NCBI RefSeq assembly: GCF_012516315.1 | Contig: NZ_CP051185.1 | Location: 1,353,403 to 1,417,402, forward strand | Direction: 5' to 3' | DNA from: Limnospira fusiformis SAG 85.79 | Lineage (GTDB): Bacteria > Cyanobacteriota > Cyanobacteriia > Cyanobacteriales > Microcoleaceae | Length of the DNA stretch: 64,000 bases | Shown: positions 47,393-55,845 of the stretch, piece after piece | Layout: each line of letters opens with the position of its first letter | Numbering within the stretch: the first letter of the stretch is position 1 | Program-made: the position numbers and the translations under genes | The notes under the pieces: generated by a model | What the model was told of the DNA's origin: nothing | The model's input: only the letters and a program-made list of their open reading frames with translations | Databases searched by the model: none

Positions 47393-47652
47393 CCCTACTG
47401 TCAATGCAGAAAGAAAAGTCTTGTATCTGCTATGATAATTCAATAGCCCAGGTACTCTGGGTGGTAATGCCTGTGGAGCTGTCGGAACGGGGTAAGACTG
47501 TTGGGAGGTTTCGGCCACTTGTACCAACAACTGCTGGGGAAGACCAAGGAAGCAGGAATGCCTTATCGTGAGGTAAGGAAGCCCGTGTCGTAATCTTTGA
47601 TTCGATGACGGGAGGATGTCACGTCGGAGATGGCAAAATCTATCAAGGTCCT

Positions 47653-49275
47653 ATGTCAACAGAAATTAAGGACGAATTACAGCTAGAAGTGCAACGCCGC
47701 CGTAATTTCGCCATTATCTCCCACCCAGACGCGGGAAAAACCACGTTAACAGAAAAACTACTTCTGTATGGAGGAGCCATTCACGAAGCGGGAGCAGTAA
47801 AAGTCCGCAGGTCGCAGCGTCACGCGACATCAGACTGGATGGCGATGGAACAACAACGGGGGATTTCCATCACTTCAACAGTGTTGCAGTTTGAATATCA
47901 TAACACTCAGATTAACTTACTGGATACTCCCGGACACCAAGATTTCAGTGAAGATACCTATAGGACGTTGGCGGCGGCGGATAATGCGGTGATGCTGGAA
48001 GATGCAGCTAAGGGTTTAGAACCTCAAACCCGGAAGCTGTTTGAGGTGTGTAAGATGCGGGGCTTACCTATTTTTACGTTTATTAATAAAATGGATCGCC
48101 CTGGTCGGGAACCTTTGGAACTTCTTGATGAAATTGAGCAGGAATTGGGGTTACACCCTTACCCGGTAAACTGGCCAATTGGTATGGGCGATCGCTTTAA
48201 AGGAGTTTTTGACCGCCATAAGGGACAAATTCATCTATTTGAACGGACAGCCCACGGTTCTCGGGAAGCGGTAGATACAGTGATAGATTTGGGAGATCCG
48301 CGCATTGAGGATTTATTAGACCAGGATCTGTATTATCAACTCAAGGAAGAATTGGAACTGTTGGACGCTTTAGGTTCAGACTTGGATCTGTCGGCGGTAC
48401 ATAGTGGGAAAATGACCCCAGTATTTTTTGGTAGCGCCATGACTAACTTTGGGGTACAACTGTTTCTGGATGCTTTCCTAGAATATTCGTTAAAACCAGG
48501 TCCCCACAATAGCACGATTGGGGATATTCCCCCAGATTATCCAGAGTTTACAGGGTTTGTGTTTAAGTTACAGGCGAATATGGACCCGAAACATCGCGAT
48601 CGCGTGGCTTTTGTGCGGGTATGTACAGGAAGATTTGAGAAGGACATGACGGTTAGCCATGCTAGAACCGGAAAAACGGTGCGTCTGTCACGTCCGCAAA
48701 AACTGTTCGCGCAGGATCGTGAGTCAATTGAGGCGGCTTATCCTGGGGATGTCATTGGTTTAAATAATCCGGGAGTATTTGCGATCGGTGATACCATCTA
48801 CAATGGTCAAAAACTGGAATATGAGGGGATTCCCTGTTTTTCGCCGGAACTTTTCGCCTATCTGAAAAATCCTAATCCGTCTAAATTTAAGCAGTTCAAT
48901 AAGGGTATTACAGAACTGAGGGAAGAGGGAGCAATTCAGATCATGTATTCTCAGGATGATTCTAAACGCGATCCAATTTTGGCGGCGGTGGGTCAACTTC
49001 AGTTTGAGGTAGTTCAGTTTCGGATGCAGAATGAATATGGGGTGGAAACTCGCCTAGAATTGTTACCCTATAGTGTGGCTAGATGGGTAGCAGGGGGATG
49101 GGAAGCGTTAACCAAGGTGGGAAGACTGTTTAATACTGTTACTGTTAAGGACAGTTGGGGTCGCCCAGTTTTGTTATTTAAGAATGAGTGGAATTGTCAA
49201 CAGGTACAGTCGGAACATCCAGAACTGGAATTAAGAAGTTCGGCTCCGGTGGTGTCGGGTCAGCAACCGCAATAG
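47653..49275 (+). CDS. prfC: Peptide chain release factor 3 (RF3)
   Basis: About 540 residues from ATG 47653 ([20 protein letters not shown]); a longer frame begins at 47605 but its extra residues are not conserved. GTPase motifs are G1 [14 protein letters not shown]3 [18 protein letters not shown] and G4 FINKMDR. This matches RF3 rather than EF-G ([22 protein letters not shown]). RF3 uses GTP to remove RF1/RF2 from the ribosome after peptide release. In G3-adjacent VMLEDAAKG, a Glu stands where Ile is usual in other RF3s. A 10-bp hairpin 14 bp after the stop serves as terminator. Confidence 0.93.
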   Translation: MSTEIKDELQLEVQRRRNFAIISHPDAGKTTLTEKLLLYGGAIHEAGAVKVRRSQRHATSDWMAMEQQRGISITSTVLQFEYHNTQINLLDTPGHQDFSEDTYRTLAAADNAVMLEDAAKGLEPQTRKLFEVCKMRGLPIFTFINKMDRPGREPLELLDEIEQELGLHPYPVNWPIGMGDRFKGVFDRHKGQIHLFERTAHGSREAVDTVIDLGDPRIEDLLDQDLYYQLKEELELLDALGSDLDLSAVHSGKMTPVFFGSAMTNFGVQLFLDAFLEYSLKPGPHNSTIGDIPPDYPEFTGFVFKLQANMDPKHRDRVAFVRVCTGRFEKDMTVSHARTGKTVRLSRPQKLFAQDRESIEAAYPGDVIGLNNPGVFAIGDTIYNGQKLEYEGIPCFSPELFAYLKNPNPSKFKQFNKGITELREEGAIQIMYSQDDSKRDPILAAVGQLQFEVVQFRMQNEYGVETRLELLPYSVARWVAGGWEALTKVGRLFNTVTVKDSWGRPVLLFKNEWNCQQVQSEHPELELRSSAPVVSGQQPQ

Positions 49276-49289
49276 TGGGAAAAATTGAG

Positions 49290-49314
49290 TAGGGACAACA
49301 TATAGTTGTCCCTA
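49290..49314 (+). terminator. Hairpin terminator of prfC
   Basis: Perfect 10-bp inverted repeat TAGGGACAAC-ATATA-GTTGTCCCTA, followed by TCGTTT. The T tail is short. Confidence 0.6.
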
Positions 49315-49363
49315 TCGTTTGTGTGTATATACAGAATTGACAGAAAGACAATGAGGATCCTTG

Positions 49364-49705
49364 TGTTGACTACTCCCCGCGCTAAAGCGACGGGGATTCC
49401 CCGGAGGGATTTCAGAACTTCCGACAAGTCGGACTCCTAGGCGAAGTCAAATACGCCTCTATAGGTGGCCCGAAGGCTTCCTTTTACTTATTTTCATTCA
49501 ATCACCTTTTGTCTCTCGCCAATGAAACGTCTTTGCTGCCGACATTTCTGCATGATGCAAGTCTGCCCTCACGGGATGTTAAGCCCCTTTCATTTGGGTC
49601 ATAGAGAAGGCGATACCATTCTATCATAGTCATTGCGGCTAAAGCCGCCGAGTCGTTTTTCCGCCCCGCTTTAAAAAGACGGAGCTACCAAACTCCCGAA
49701 TTTTT
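49364..49705 (-). mobile_element. Non-autonomous IS200/IS605-type remnant
   Basis: One end, GTTGACTACTCCCCGCG...CGACGGGGATTCC, is a variant of the tnpB element's right end at 39.9 kb. The other end has GCGGCTAAAGCCGC (about 49637) and CCGCCCCGCTTTAAAAAGACGG hairpins. The 340 bp between hold no transposase. It is best explained as a deletion derivative mobilised by a TnpA in trans. Ends are approximate. Confidence 0.5.
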
Positions 49706-49740
49706 GCCGTGTTGTATATGGAGGGAAGCGCAATAGTTAG

Positions 49741-50496
49741 TTATTCGACAATAGCGGGGGTTTCTTCGATTGGCGTTTCAGAAAATAAGGCTGTATAGGC
49801 ATATCCGGCGGCGATCGCTCCTACAATGGGAGCCAACCAGAATAACCACACTTGACTAAACAATTCTACGCCAGCAAACAGGGCTGGTCCTGTGCTGCGA
49901 GCGGGGTTAACAGAAGTGTTGGTCACGGGAATGCTGATTAAGTGAATTAGGGTTAGGGCTAAACCAATAGCAATAGGAGCAAAGCCCTTGGGGGCTCGGC
50001 TATCTGTTGATCCCAAAATCACCATCAAAAACATGAATGTCAGAACTACTTCTGTGATTAAACACGAAAGTAAGGAAAAGCCACCGGGAGAGTGAGGCCC
50101 AAAACCATTAGTAGCCAGAGGATTAGTACCAGTAAGGATAAAATCTGGTTGACCTATGGCGATTAGATAGACCAAACCGGCGGCAACGATCGCACCTATA
50201 ACCTGAGCGACAATATAGGGGAGTAAATCCGAGGCTGGGAAGCGTTTTGCTGCCCATAAACCAAAGGAAACTGCCGGGTTAAGGTGACAACCGGAAATGT
50301 GACCAATGGCATAAGCCATAGTCAATACGGTGAGACCAAAGGCGATCGCCACACCAATAAAGGCAATCCCAAAAGGATTATCAACACCCCGTGGAAATTC
50401 GGCTGCTAATACCGCACTACCACAACCTCCGAACACGAGCCAAAACGTACCGAGAAACTCGGCGATGCACCGTTTATTCAGGGGCATTTTTTTCAC
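49741..50496 (-). CDS. aqpZ: Aquaporin Z
   Basis: A 251-residue MIP-family channel in the inner membrane with six membrane segments. The two NPA boxes are present, [11 protein letters not shown] and [12 protein letters not shown], with the Arg of the selectivity filter after the second. [16 protein letters not shown] starts TM1. Residues fit a water channel rather than a glycerol facilitator (narrow filter, no Asp after the second NPA). ATG 50496 ([18 protein letters not shown]) is the natural start, with a GAGG motif at 50501-50504 (minus strand) 4-5 bp upstream. Single gene. Confidence 0.93.
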   Translation of the reverse strand: MKKMPLNKRCIAEFLGTFWLVFGGCGSAVLAAEFPRGVDNPFGIAFIGVAIAFGLTVLTMAYAIGHISGCHLNPAVSFGLWAAKRFPASDLLPYIVAQVIGAIVAAGLVYLIAIGQPDFILTGTNPLATNGFGPHSPGGFSLLSCLITEVVLTFMFLMVILGSTDSRAPKGFAPIAIGLALTLIHLISIPVTNTSVNPARSTGPALFAGVELFSQVWLFWLAPIVGAIAAGYAYTALFSETPIEETPAIVE

Positions 50497-50740
50497 CTCA
50501 AATAACTAATTGGGTAAGTTTAAGCAGCAATGCTATCACGTCTGCTTCTGGGAGTGAATTGTTGTTAGTAAAACTTTATAATTGTCGTGGCTATCTGGAA
50601 GCCCTAGACTATTATTAAATGAACATATAACTATATGTTAACCTAACAGATATCTAGTATTTGTTGGGTATGCCCTGAGACCAGGTATGGCTTATATATC
50701 CTGTGGAAAAGCAGTTATAGAGTTAATTAAACATAGTTAA

Positions 50741-51934
50741 TCAAAGACGATCGCCTGTTTGTGGGTGAAAAAGATGCACTTTTTCATAGGCGATCGCCAA
50801 GTTAATTTTATCCCCCAAACTGACATCAATGGCTGCGGGAATCCTCACCTGTAAGCCATCTTCTGGGGGGTGGGTAAACCTAGCAAATAACAGGGTTTCA
50901 TGTCCCAAGGATTCGACCCGTTCAACCCTGACATTAAGATGATTCGGGCTAGGTTCTGCGAGGGTTAAATGTTCCGAACGCACGCCCAAAACGATAGACT
51001 GATCAGCCAAATTCGTGAGATTAGCTATGGTTTCCTGAGATAAACTGAGGCGAAAATGGGGATGGATTAACTCACCGGACTTAGACAATTTAACGGTGAG
51101 AAAATTCATGGGACTAGAGCCAATAAACTCGGCTACAAAACGATTAGCGGGGGAGTTATACAAAACCATGGGACTGTCAATTTGCTGAATTTGTCCGCCA
51201 TTCAGGACAGCAATTCGAGTCCCCATAGTCATAGCTTCGGTTTGGTCGTGGGTAACATAAATAGTGGTAGTTCCTAACTGTCGTTGTAAGTCAACAATTT
51301 GCGATCGCATTTCGGTGCGTAACCTAGCATCCAAATTAGATAAGGGTTCATCCATGAGAAAAACCTGGGGATTTCGAGCCATAGCCCTTCCTAAAGCGAC
51401 CCGTTGCTTTTGACCGCCGGAAAGTTGTTTGGGAAACCGATCTAGTAGGGGTTCAATTTGCAACATCTCAGCAATTTGTTGTACTCGCAGCGCAATGGAA
51501 CGTTCCCGACTAGACTGGTTACGGAAGGAATTAGGAAAAGGGAGCGATCGCTTTATAGTTCCGGCTAGTCTTTGAGGCAATTTTTCGGGTTGGCCAGTAC
51601 GTCGCAACCCAAAAGCCAAATTATCATAAACTTTAATGTGGGGATATAGGGCGTAATTTTGAAATACCATAGCGACATCGCGGTTTTTGGGAGGATAATC
51701 ATTAACTAAGCGATCGCCAATCCAAATCTTTCCGGCTGTGGGAGTTTCCAAGCCAGCAATCAAGCGTAATAGGGTACTTTTTCCGCAGCCAGAAGGTCCG
51801 ACAAACACCATAAATTCACCATCACGGACGGTGAGGTTAATATTACGAAGGACGGCTCTATCTCGGTCGGTTTCCGAGGGGGTATTTTCCTGGGAAAAAC
51901 GCTTATAAATATTCTCCAAAACGACGATCGCCAT
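50741..51934 (-). CDS. ugpC: ABC transporter ATP-binding protein, UgpC/MalK type (sugar or glycerol-phosphate uptake)
   Basis: A 397-residue ATPase of the CUT1 carbohydrate-importer class. Motifs: Walker A GPSGCGKST, Q-loop MVFQNYALYPH, signature LSGGQKQRVALGRAM, Walker B VFLMDEPLSNLDA, His switch YVTHDQTEAMTMG. The C-terminal OB-type regulatory domain (about 245-397) is typical of MalK/UgpC/MsmX. An unusual basic insertion of about 25 residues lies between the Q-loop and signature regions (about 118-147, TIKRSLPFPNSFRNQSSRER). No permease or binding-protein gene is adjacent, as is common for shared MsmX-type ATPases. The symbol reflects the family, not a proven substrate. Confidence 0.87.
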   Translation of the reverse strand: MAIVVLENIYKRFSQENTPSETDRDRAVLRNINLTVRDGEFMVFVGPSGCGKSTLLRLIAGLETPTAGKIWIGDRLVNDYPPKNRDVAMVFQNYALYPHIKVYDNLAFGLRRTGQPEKLPQRLAGTIKRSLPFPNSFRNQSSRERSIALRVQQIAEMLQIEPLLDRFPKQLSGGQKQRVALGRAMARNPQVFLMDEPLSNLDARLRTEMRSQIVDLQRQLGTTTIYVTHDQTEAMTMGTRIAVLNGGQIQQIDSPMVLYNSPANRFVAEFIGSSPMNFLTVKLSKSGELIHPHFRLSLSQETIANLTNLADQSIVLGVRSEHLTLAEPSPNHLNVRVERVESLGHETLLFARFTHPPEDGLQVRIPAAIDVSLGDKINLAIAYEKVHLFHPQTGDRL

Positions 51935-51942
51935 AGTGATTA

Positions 51943-52260
51943 ACCCTCGATTTTTGTACGGTGAATGGGGCTAACCACGGACAAAATCGGTTCCCCAGCA
52001 TTCAATTCTACCAGGCGATCGCCATAACCATCCTTACCCCAAACCGGAACCACATCAGGAACTAAAGTTACCTAATGATTTTCACTGGTTAAACAATATA
52101 CAACCTCACGGGGAGTAGTCGCGGCCAACCCCCGACAAGCATATCATGATGACGGAGAGTTTAACATCTGAGTACCAAGGACTAACTGGACTATGGAGGT
52201 TTAAGCGATCGCAATTCATTTTTGAGGGATTTTAATAACTCGGAGCGATCTGATCATCAA
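51943..52260 (-). pseudogene. Duplicated, deleted 3' fragment of the gyrase-A paralogue (copy 1)
   Basis: From GTGATTAACCCTC onwards this matches the 3' end of the gene at 55.8 kb (shared CCATAACCATCCTTACCCCA, ACCACATCAGGAACTAAAGT) with many substitutions. It then jumps to AAGCGATCGCAATTCATTTT, which matches an internal part (about 57024-57070). So about 1 kb of the original is missing. Clearly non-coding debris. Confidence 0.75.
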
Positions 52261-52359
52261 CCGCCTACCCCCACCGGGTGCGATCGTTTGATTCCCGCTC
52301 AGTTAGTAGGGTGAGATGGTGGTGTTGGGTTCCGTACCTCCACCCAACCTACTCAAATA

Positions 52360-52830
52360 GGCGATCGCCCTTTGTGGCTCGGGTGAAACCCAACATTTGT
52401 TGCTTGGGTTTCACCCAACAGGGAGAGATATGACGGAAAAAGCGATCGCCCTTTGTGGCTCGGGTGAAACCCAACAGGGAGAGATATGACGGAAAAAGCG
52501 ATCACCCTTTGTGGCTTGGGTGAAACCCAACAGGGAGAGATATGACAGAAAAAGCGATCGCTCTTTGTGGCTTGGGTGAAACCCAACAGGGAGAGATATG
52601 GTGGTGTTGGGTTTCGTTCCTCCACCCAACCTACTCAAATAAGCGATCGCCCTTTGTGGCTCGGGTGAAACCCAACATTTGTTGCTTGGGTGAAACCCAA
52701 CAGGGAGAGATATGACGGAAAAAGCGATCGCTCTTTGTGGCTTGGGTGAAACCCAACAGGGAGAGATATGGTGGTGTTGGGTTTCGTTCCTCCACCCAAC
52801 CTACTCAAATAAGCGATCGCTCCTGGGAAG
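52360..52830. repeat. 56-bp minisatellite with a HIP1 octamer in each unit (unit 1)
   Basis: Units consist of GCGATCGCYCTTTGTGGCT, YGGGTGAAACCCAACAGGGAG and AGATATGACGGAAAAA. The GGGTGAAACCCAAC/GTTGGGTTTC parts form small palindromes. Length variants and inserted TGGTGGTGTTGGGTTTCG segments occur. All six frames show repeat-derived open frames that I do not accept as genes. Confidence 0.85.
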
Positions 52831-52955
52831 TCTCTAGGCGATCGCTCTACGGCTTGGCTAAACTGCACATATATTCACTATCAAAGGAACCAGAAACCAT
52901 AGTACAATAAACCCAATTGTTTAGATATCTCTTTATTGAAAAAAAAGGAGTTGTT

Positions 52956-53600
52956 ATGGCTTTAATCAATCTAAATTTATTGTGGGTTATAGCAAAAACG
53001 GCAGAAGCCTCCTTGCCTGTGGTCGCAGATATTGCAGTAGGAGCGGCAGAAGCCTCGTTGCCTGTGGTTGCCGGAATTGCAGGTGCAGCGGTAGAATCGT
53101 TGCCTGTGGTTGCGGGAATTGCAGTGGGAGCGGCAGAAGCCTCGTTGCCTGTGGTTGCCGGAATTGCAGGTGCAGCGGTAGAATCGTTGCCTGTGGTTGC
53201 GGGAATTGCAGTGGGAGCGGCAGAAGCCTCGTTGCCTGTGGTTGCCGGAATTGCAGGTGCAGCGGTAGAATCGTTGCCTGTGGTTGCGGGAATTGCAGTA
53301 GGAGCGGCAGAAGCCTCGTTGCCTGTGGTTGCCGGAATTGCAGGCGCAGCGGTAGAATCGTTGCCTGTGGTTGCGGGAATTGCAGTAGGAGCGACAGAAG
53401 CCTCGTTGCCTGTGGTTGCTGGAATTGCAGTAGGAGTGGCAGAAGCCTCGTTGCCTGTGGTTGCCGGAATTGCAGCCGGAGCGGTGGCAGAAGCTTTGTT
53501 GCCTGTGGTTGTGCCTGTCGTTATAGGTTCTACGGTAATTAAGGTTACAGTTGAGATTATTAACTCTCCAGAACCGCAACCAAAACTCAAACCAGCATGA
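52956..53600 (+). CDS. Ala/Val-rich hydrophobic repeat protein (29-residue units), unknown function
   Basis: A 214-residue protein from ATG 52956, fixed by the ribosome binding site AAAGGAG 6 bp upstream (an earlier in-frame ATG-like start at 52917 has none). The body is built from 29-residue units (87 bp each) of two halves, EASLPVVAGIAGAAV and ESLPVVAGIAVGAA. Each half is hydrophobic with one Pro and one Glu. The end, IKVTVEIINSPEPQPKLKPA, is polar. The pattern suggests short amphipathic or membrane-inserting hairpins, but no known family is recognised. A TACAAT -10-like box lies at 52903. The second copy at 54555 is broken. Confidence 0.65.
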   Translation: MALINLNLLWVIAKTAEASLPVVADIAVGAAEASLPVVAGIAGAAVESLPVVAGIAVGAAEASLPVVAGIAGAAVESLPVVAGIAVGAAEASLPVVAGIAGAAVESLPVVAGIAVGAAEASLPVVAGIAGAAVESLPVVAGIAVGATEASLPVVAGIAVGVAEASLPVVAGIAAGAVAEALLPVVVPVVIGSTVIKVTVEIINSPEPQPKLKPA

Positions 53601-53725
53601 AAGCTCCTGAGAAGTGGCTAGACTCAACTTCGTAGGTTGGGTGAAACTCCGTGAAACCCAACAATTAGGGGTTAAAGATGGTGGTGTTGGGTTCCGTACC
53701 TCCACCCAACCTACTCAAATAGGCT

Positions 53726-55284
53726 AACCCCCGACAAGCATATCATGATGACGGAGAGTTTAACATCTGAGTACCAAGGACTAACTGGACTATGGAGGTT
53801 TAAGCGATCGCAATTCATTTTTGAGGGATTTTAATAACTCGGAGCGATCTGATCATCAACCGCCTACCCCCACCGGGTGCGATCGTTTGATTCCCGCTCA
53901 GTTAGTAGGGTGAGATGGTGGTGTTGGGTTCCGTACCTCCACCCAACCTACTCAAATAGGCGATCGCCCTTTGTGGCTCGGGTGAAACCCAACATTTGTT
54001 GCTTGGGTTTCACCCAACAGGGAGAGATATGACGGAAAAAGCGATCGCCCTTTGTGGCTCGGGTGAAACCCAACAGGGAGAGATATGACGGAAAAAGCGA
54101 TCGCCCTTTGTTGCTTGGGTGAAACCCAACAGGGAGAGATATGACAGAAAAAGCGATCGCTCTTTGTTGCTTGGGTGAAACCCAACAGGGAGAGATATGG
54201 TGGTGTTGGGTTTCGTTCCTCCACCCAACCTACTCAAATAAGCGATCGCCCTTTGTGGCTCGGGTGAAACCCAACATTTGTTGCTTGGGTGAAACCCAAC
54301 AGGGAGAGATATGACGGAAAAAGCGATCGCTCTTTGTGGCTTGGGTGAAACCCAACAGGGAGAGATATGGTGGTGTTGGGTTTCGTTCCTCCACCCAACC
54401 TACTCAAATAAGCGATCGCTCCTGGGAAGTCTCTAGGCGATCGCTCTACGGCTTGGCTAAACTGCACATATATTCACTATCAAAGGAACCAGAAACCATA
54501 GTACAATAAACCCAATTGTTTAGATATCTCTTTATTGAAAAAAAAGGAGTTGTTATGGCTTTAATCAATCTAAATTTATTGTGGGTTATAGCAAAAACGG
54601 CAGAAGCCTCCTTGCCTGTGGTCGCAGATATTGCAGTAGGAGCGGCAGAAGCCTCGTTGCCTGTGGTTGCCGGAATTGCAGGCGCAGCGGTAGAATCGTT
54701 GCCTGTGGTTGCGGGAATTGCAGTGGGCAGAAGCCGTTGCGTGGTTGCCATGCAGTGCAGGGTAGAATCGTTGCCTGTGGTTGCGGGAATTGCAGTGGGA
54801 GCAAGCCTCGTTGCCTGTGGTTGCCGGAATTGCAGGCGCAGCGGTAGAATCGTTGCCTGTGGTTGCGGGAATTGCCAGAAGCCTCGTTGCCTGTGGTTGC
54901 CGGAATTGCAGGCGCAGCGGTAGAATCGTTGCCTGTGGTTGCGGAATTGCAGGCGAAAGCCTCGTTGCCTGTGGTTGCTGGAATTGCAGTAGGAGTGGCA
55001 GAAGCCTCGTTGCCTGTGGTTGCCGGAATTGCAGCCGGAGCGGTGGCAGAAGCTTTGTTGCCTGTGGTTGTGCCTGTCGTTATAGGTTCTACGGTAATTA
55101 AGGTTACAGTTGAGATTATTAACTCTCCAGAACCGCAACCAAAACTCAAACCAGCATGAAAGCTCCTGAGAAGTGGCTAGACTCAACTTCGTAGGTTGGG
55201 TGAAACTCCGTGAAACCCAACAATTAGGGGTTAAAGATGGTGGTGTTGGGTTCCGTACCTCCACCCAACCTACTCAAATAGGCT
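53726..55284. repeat. Segmental tandem duplication, unit 2 (1559 bp)
   Basis: Near-identical to unit 1 outside the repeat-protein gene, which carries multiple small deletions here. It includes gyrA-derived debris (53726-53853) and a 56-bp minisatellite (53960-54430). Confidence 0.85.
54555..55159 (+). pseudogene. Frameshifted second copy of the Ala/Val-rich repeat gene
   Basis: The first 60 codons are the same as in the intact copy (ATG 54555, same AAAGGAG). From about 54726 deletions of several bases (GGGCAGAAGCCGTTGCGTGG instead of the regular unit) shift the frame, and translation ends at 54923. The original 3' end (ATTAAGGTTACAGTTGAG, CCAGCATGA at 55159) remains intact but out of frame. 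Either decay after duplication or assembly error in a repeat. Confidence 0.7.
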
Positions 55285-55845
55285 AACCCCCGACAAGCAT
55301 ATCATGATGACGGAGAGTTTAACATCTGAGTACCAAGGACTAACTGGACTATGGAGGTTTAAGCGATCGCAATTCATTTTTGAGGGATTTTAATAACTCG
55401 GAGCGATCTGATCATCAACCGCCTACCCCCACCGGGTGCGATCGTTTGATTCCCGCTCAGTTAGTAGGGTGAGATGGTGGTGTTGGGTTCCGTACCTCCA
55501 CCCAACCTACTCAAATAGGCGATCGCCCTTTGTGGCTCGGGTGAAACCCAACATTTGTTGCTTGGGTTTCACCCAACAGGGAGAGATATGACGGAAAAAG
55601 CGATCGCCCTTTGTGGCTCGGGTTTCACCCAACAGGGAGAGATATGACGGAAAAAGCGATCGCCCTTTGTGGCTCGGGTGAAACCCAACAGGGAGAGGAG
55701 AGATATGACGGAAAAAGCGATCGCTCTTTGTGGCTTGGGTGAAACCCAACAGGGAGAGATATGACGGAAAAAGCGATCGCCCTTTGTGGCTCGGGTGAAA
55801 CCCAACAGGGAGAGATATGACAGAAAAAGCGATCGCTCTCAGTGA
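55285..55845. repeat. Partial third duplication unit plus 56-bp minisatellite
   Basis: Starts with the same gyrA-derived debris as units 1 and 2 and continues into about six 56-bp HIP1-bearing units up to 55840, directly before the stop codon of the gyrase-A paralogue. Confidence 0.8.

Larger units (their letters stand above)
52127..53725. repeat. Segmental tandem duplication, unit 1 (1599 bp)
   Basis: AACCCCCGACAAGCATATCATG starts the unit at 52127, 53726 and 55285, giving units of 1599 bp and 1559 bp and a partial third. Each full unit contains gyrA-derived sequence, a 56-bp minisatellite and the Ala/Val-repeat gene. Confidence 0.85.

Noticed and set aside
47027-47530. Minus-strand 167-residue frame with YYQHQQDCYTRPR repeats
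   Set aside because: Produced by a 54-bp repeat that is open in several frames on both strands; no supporting ribosome binding site was seen.
52847-53705. Minus-strand Thr/Ala-rich and His/Arg-rich frames opposite the Ala/Val gene
   Set aside because: The plus strand has the ribosome binding site and ATG; the antisense frames are repeat shadows (unit length 87 bp).
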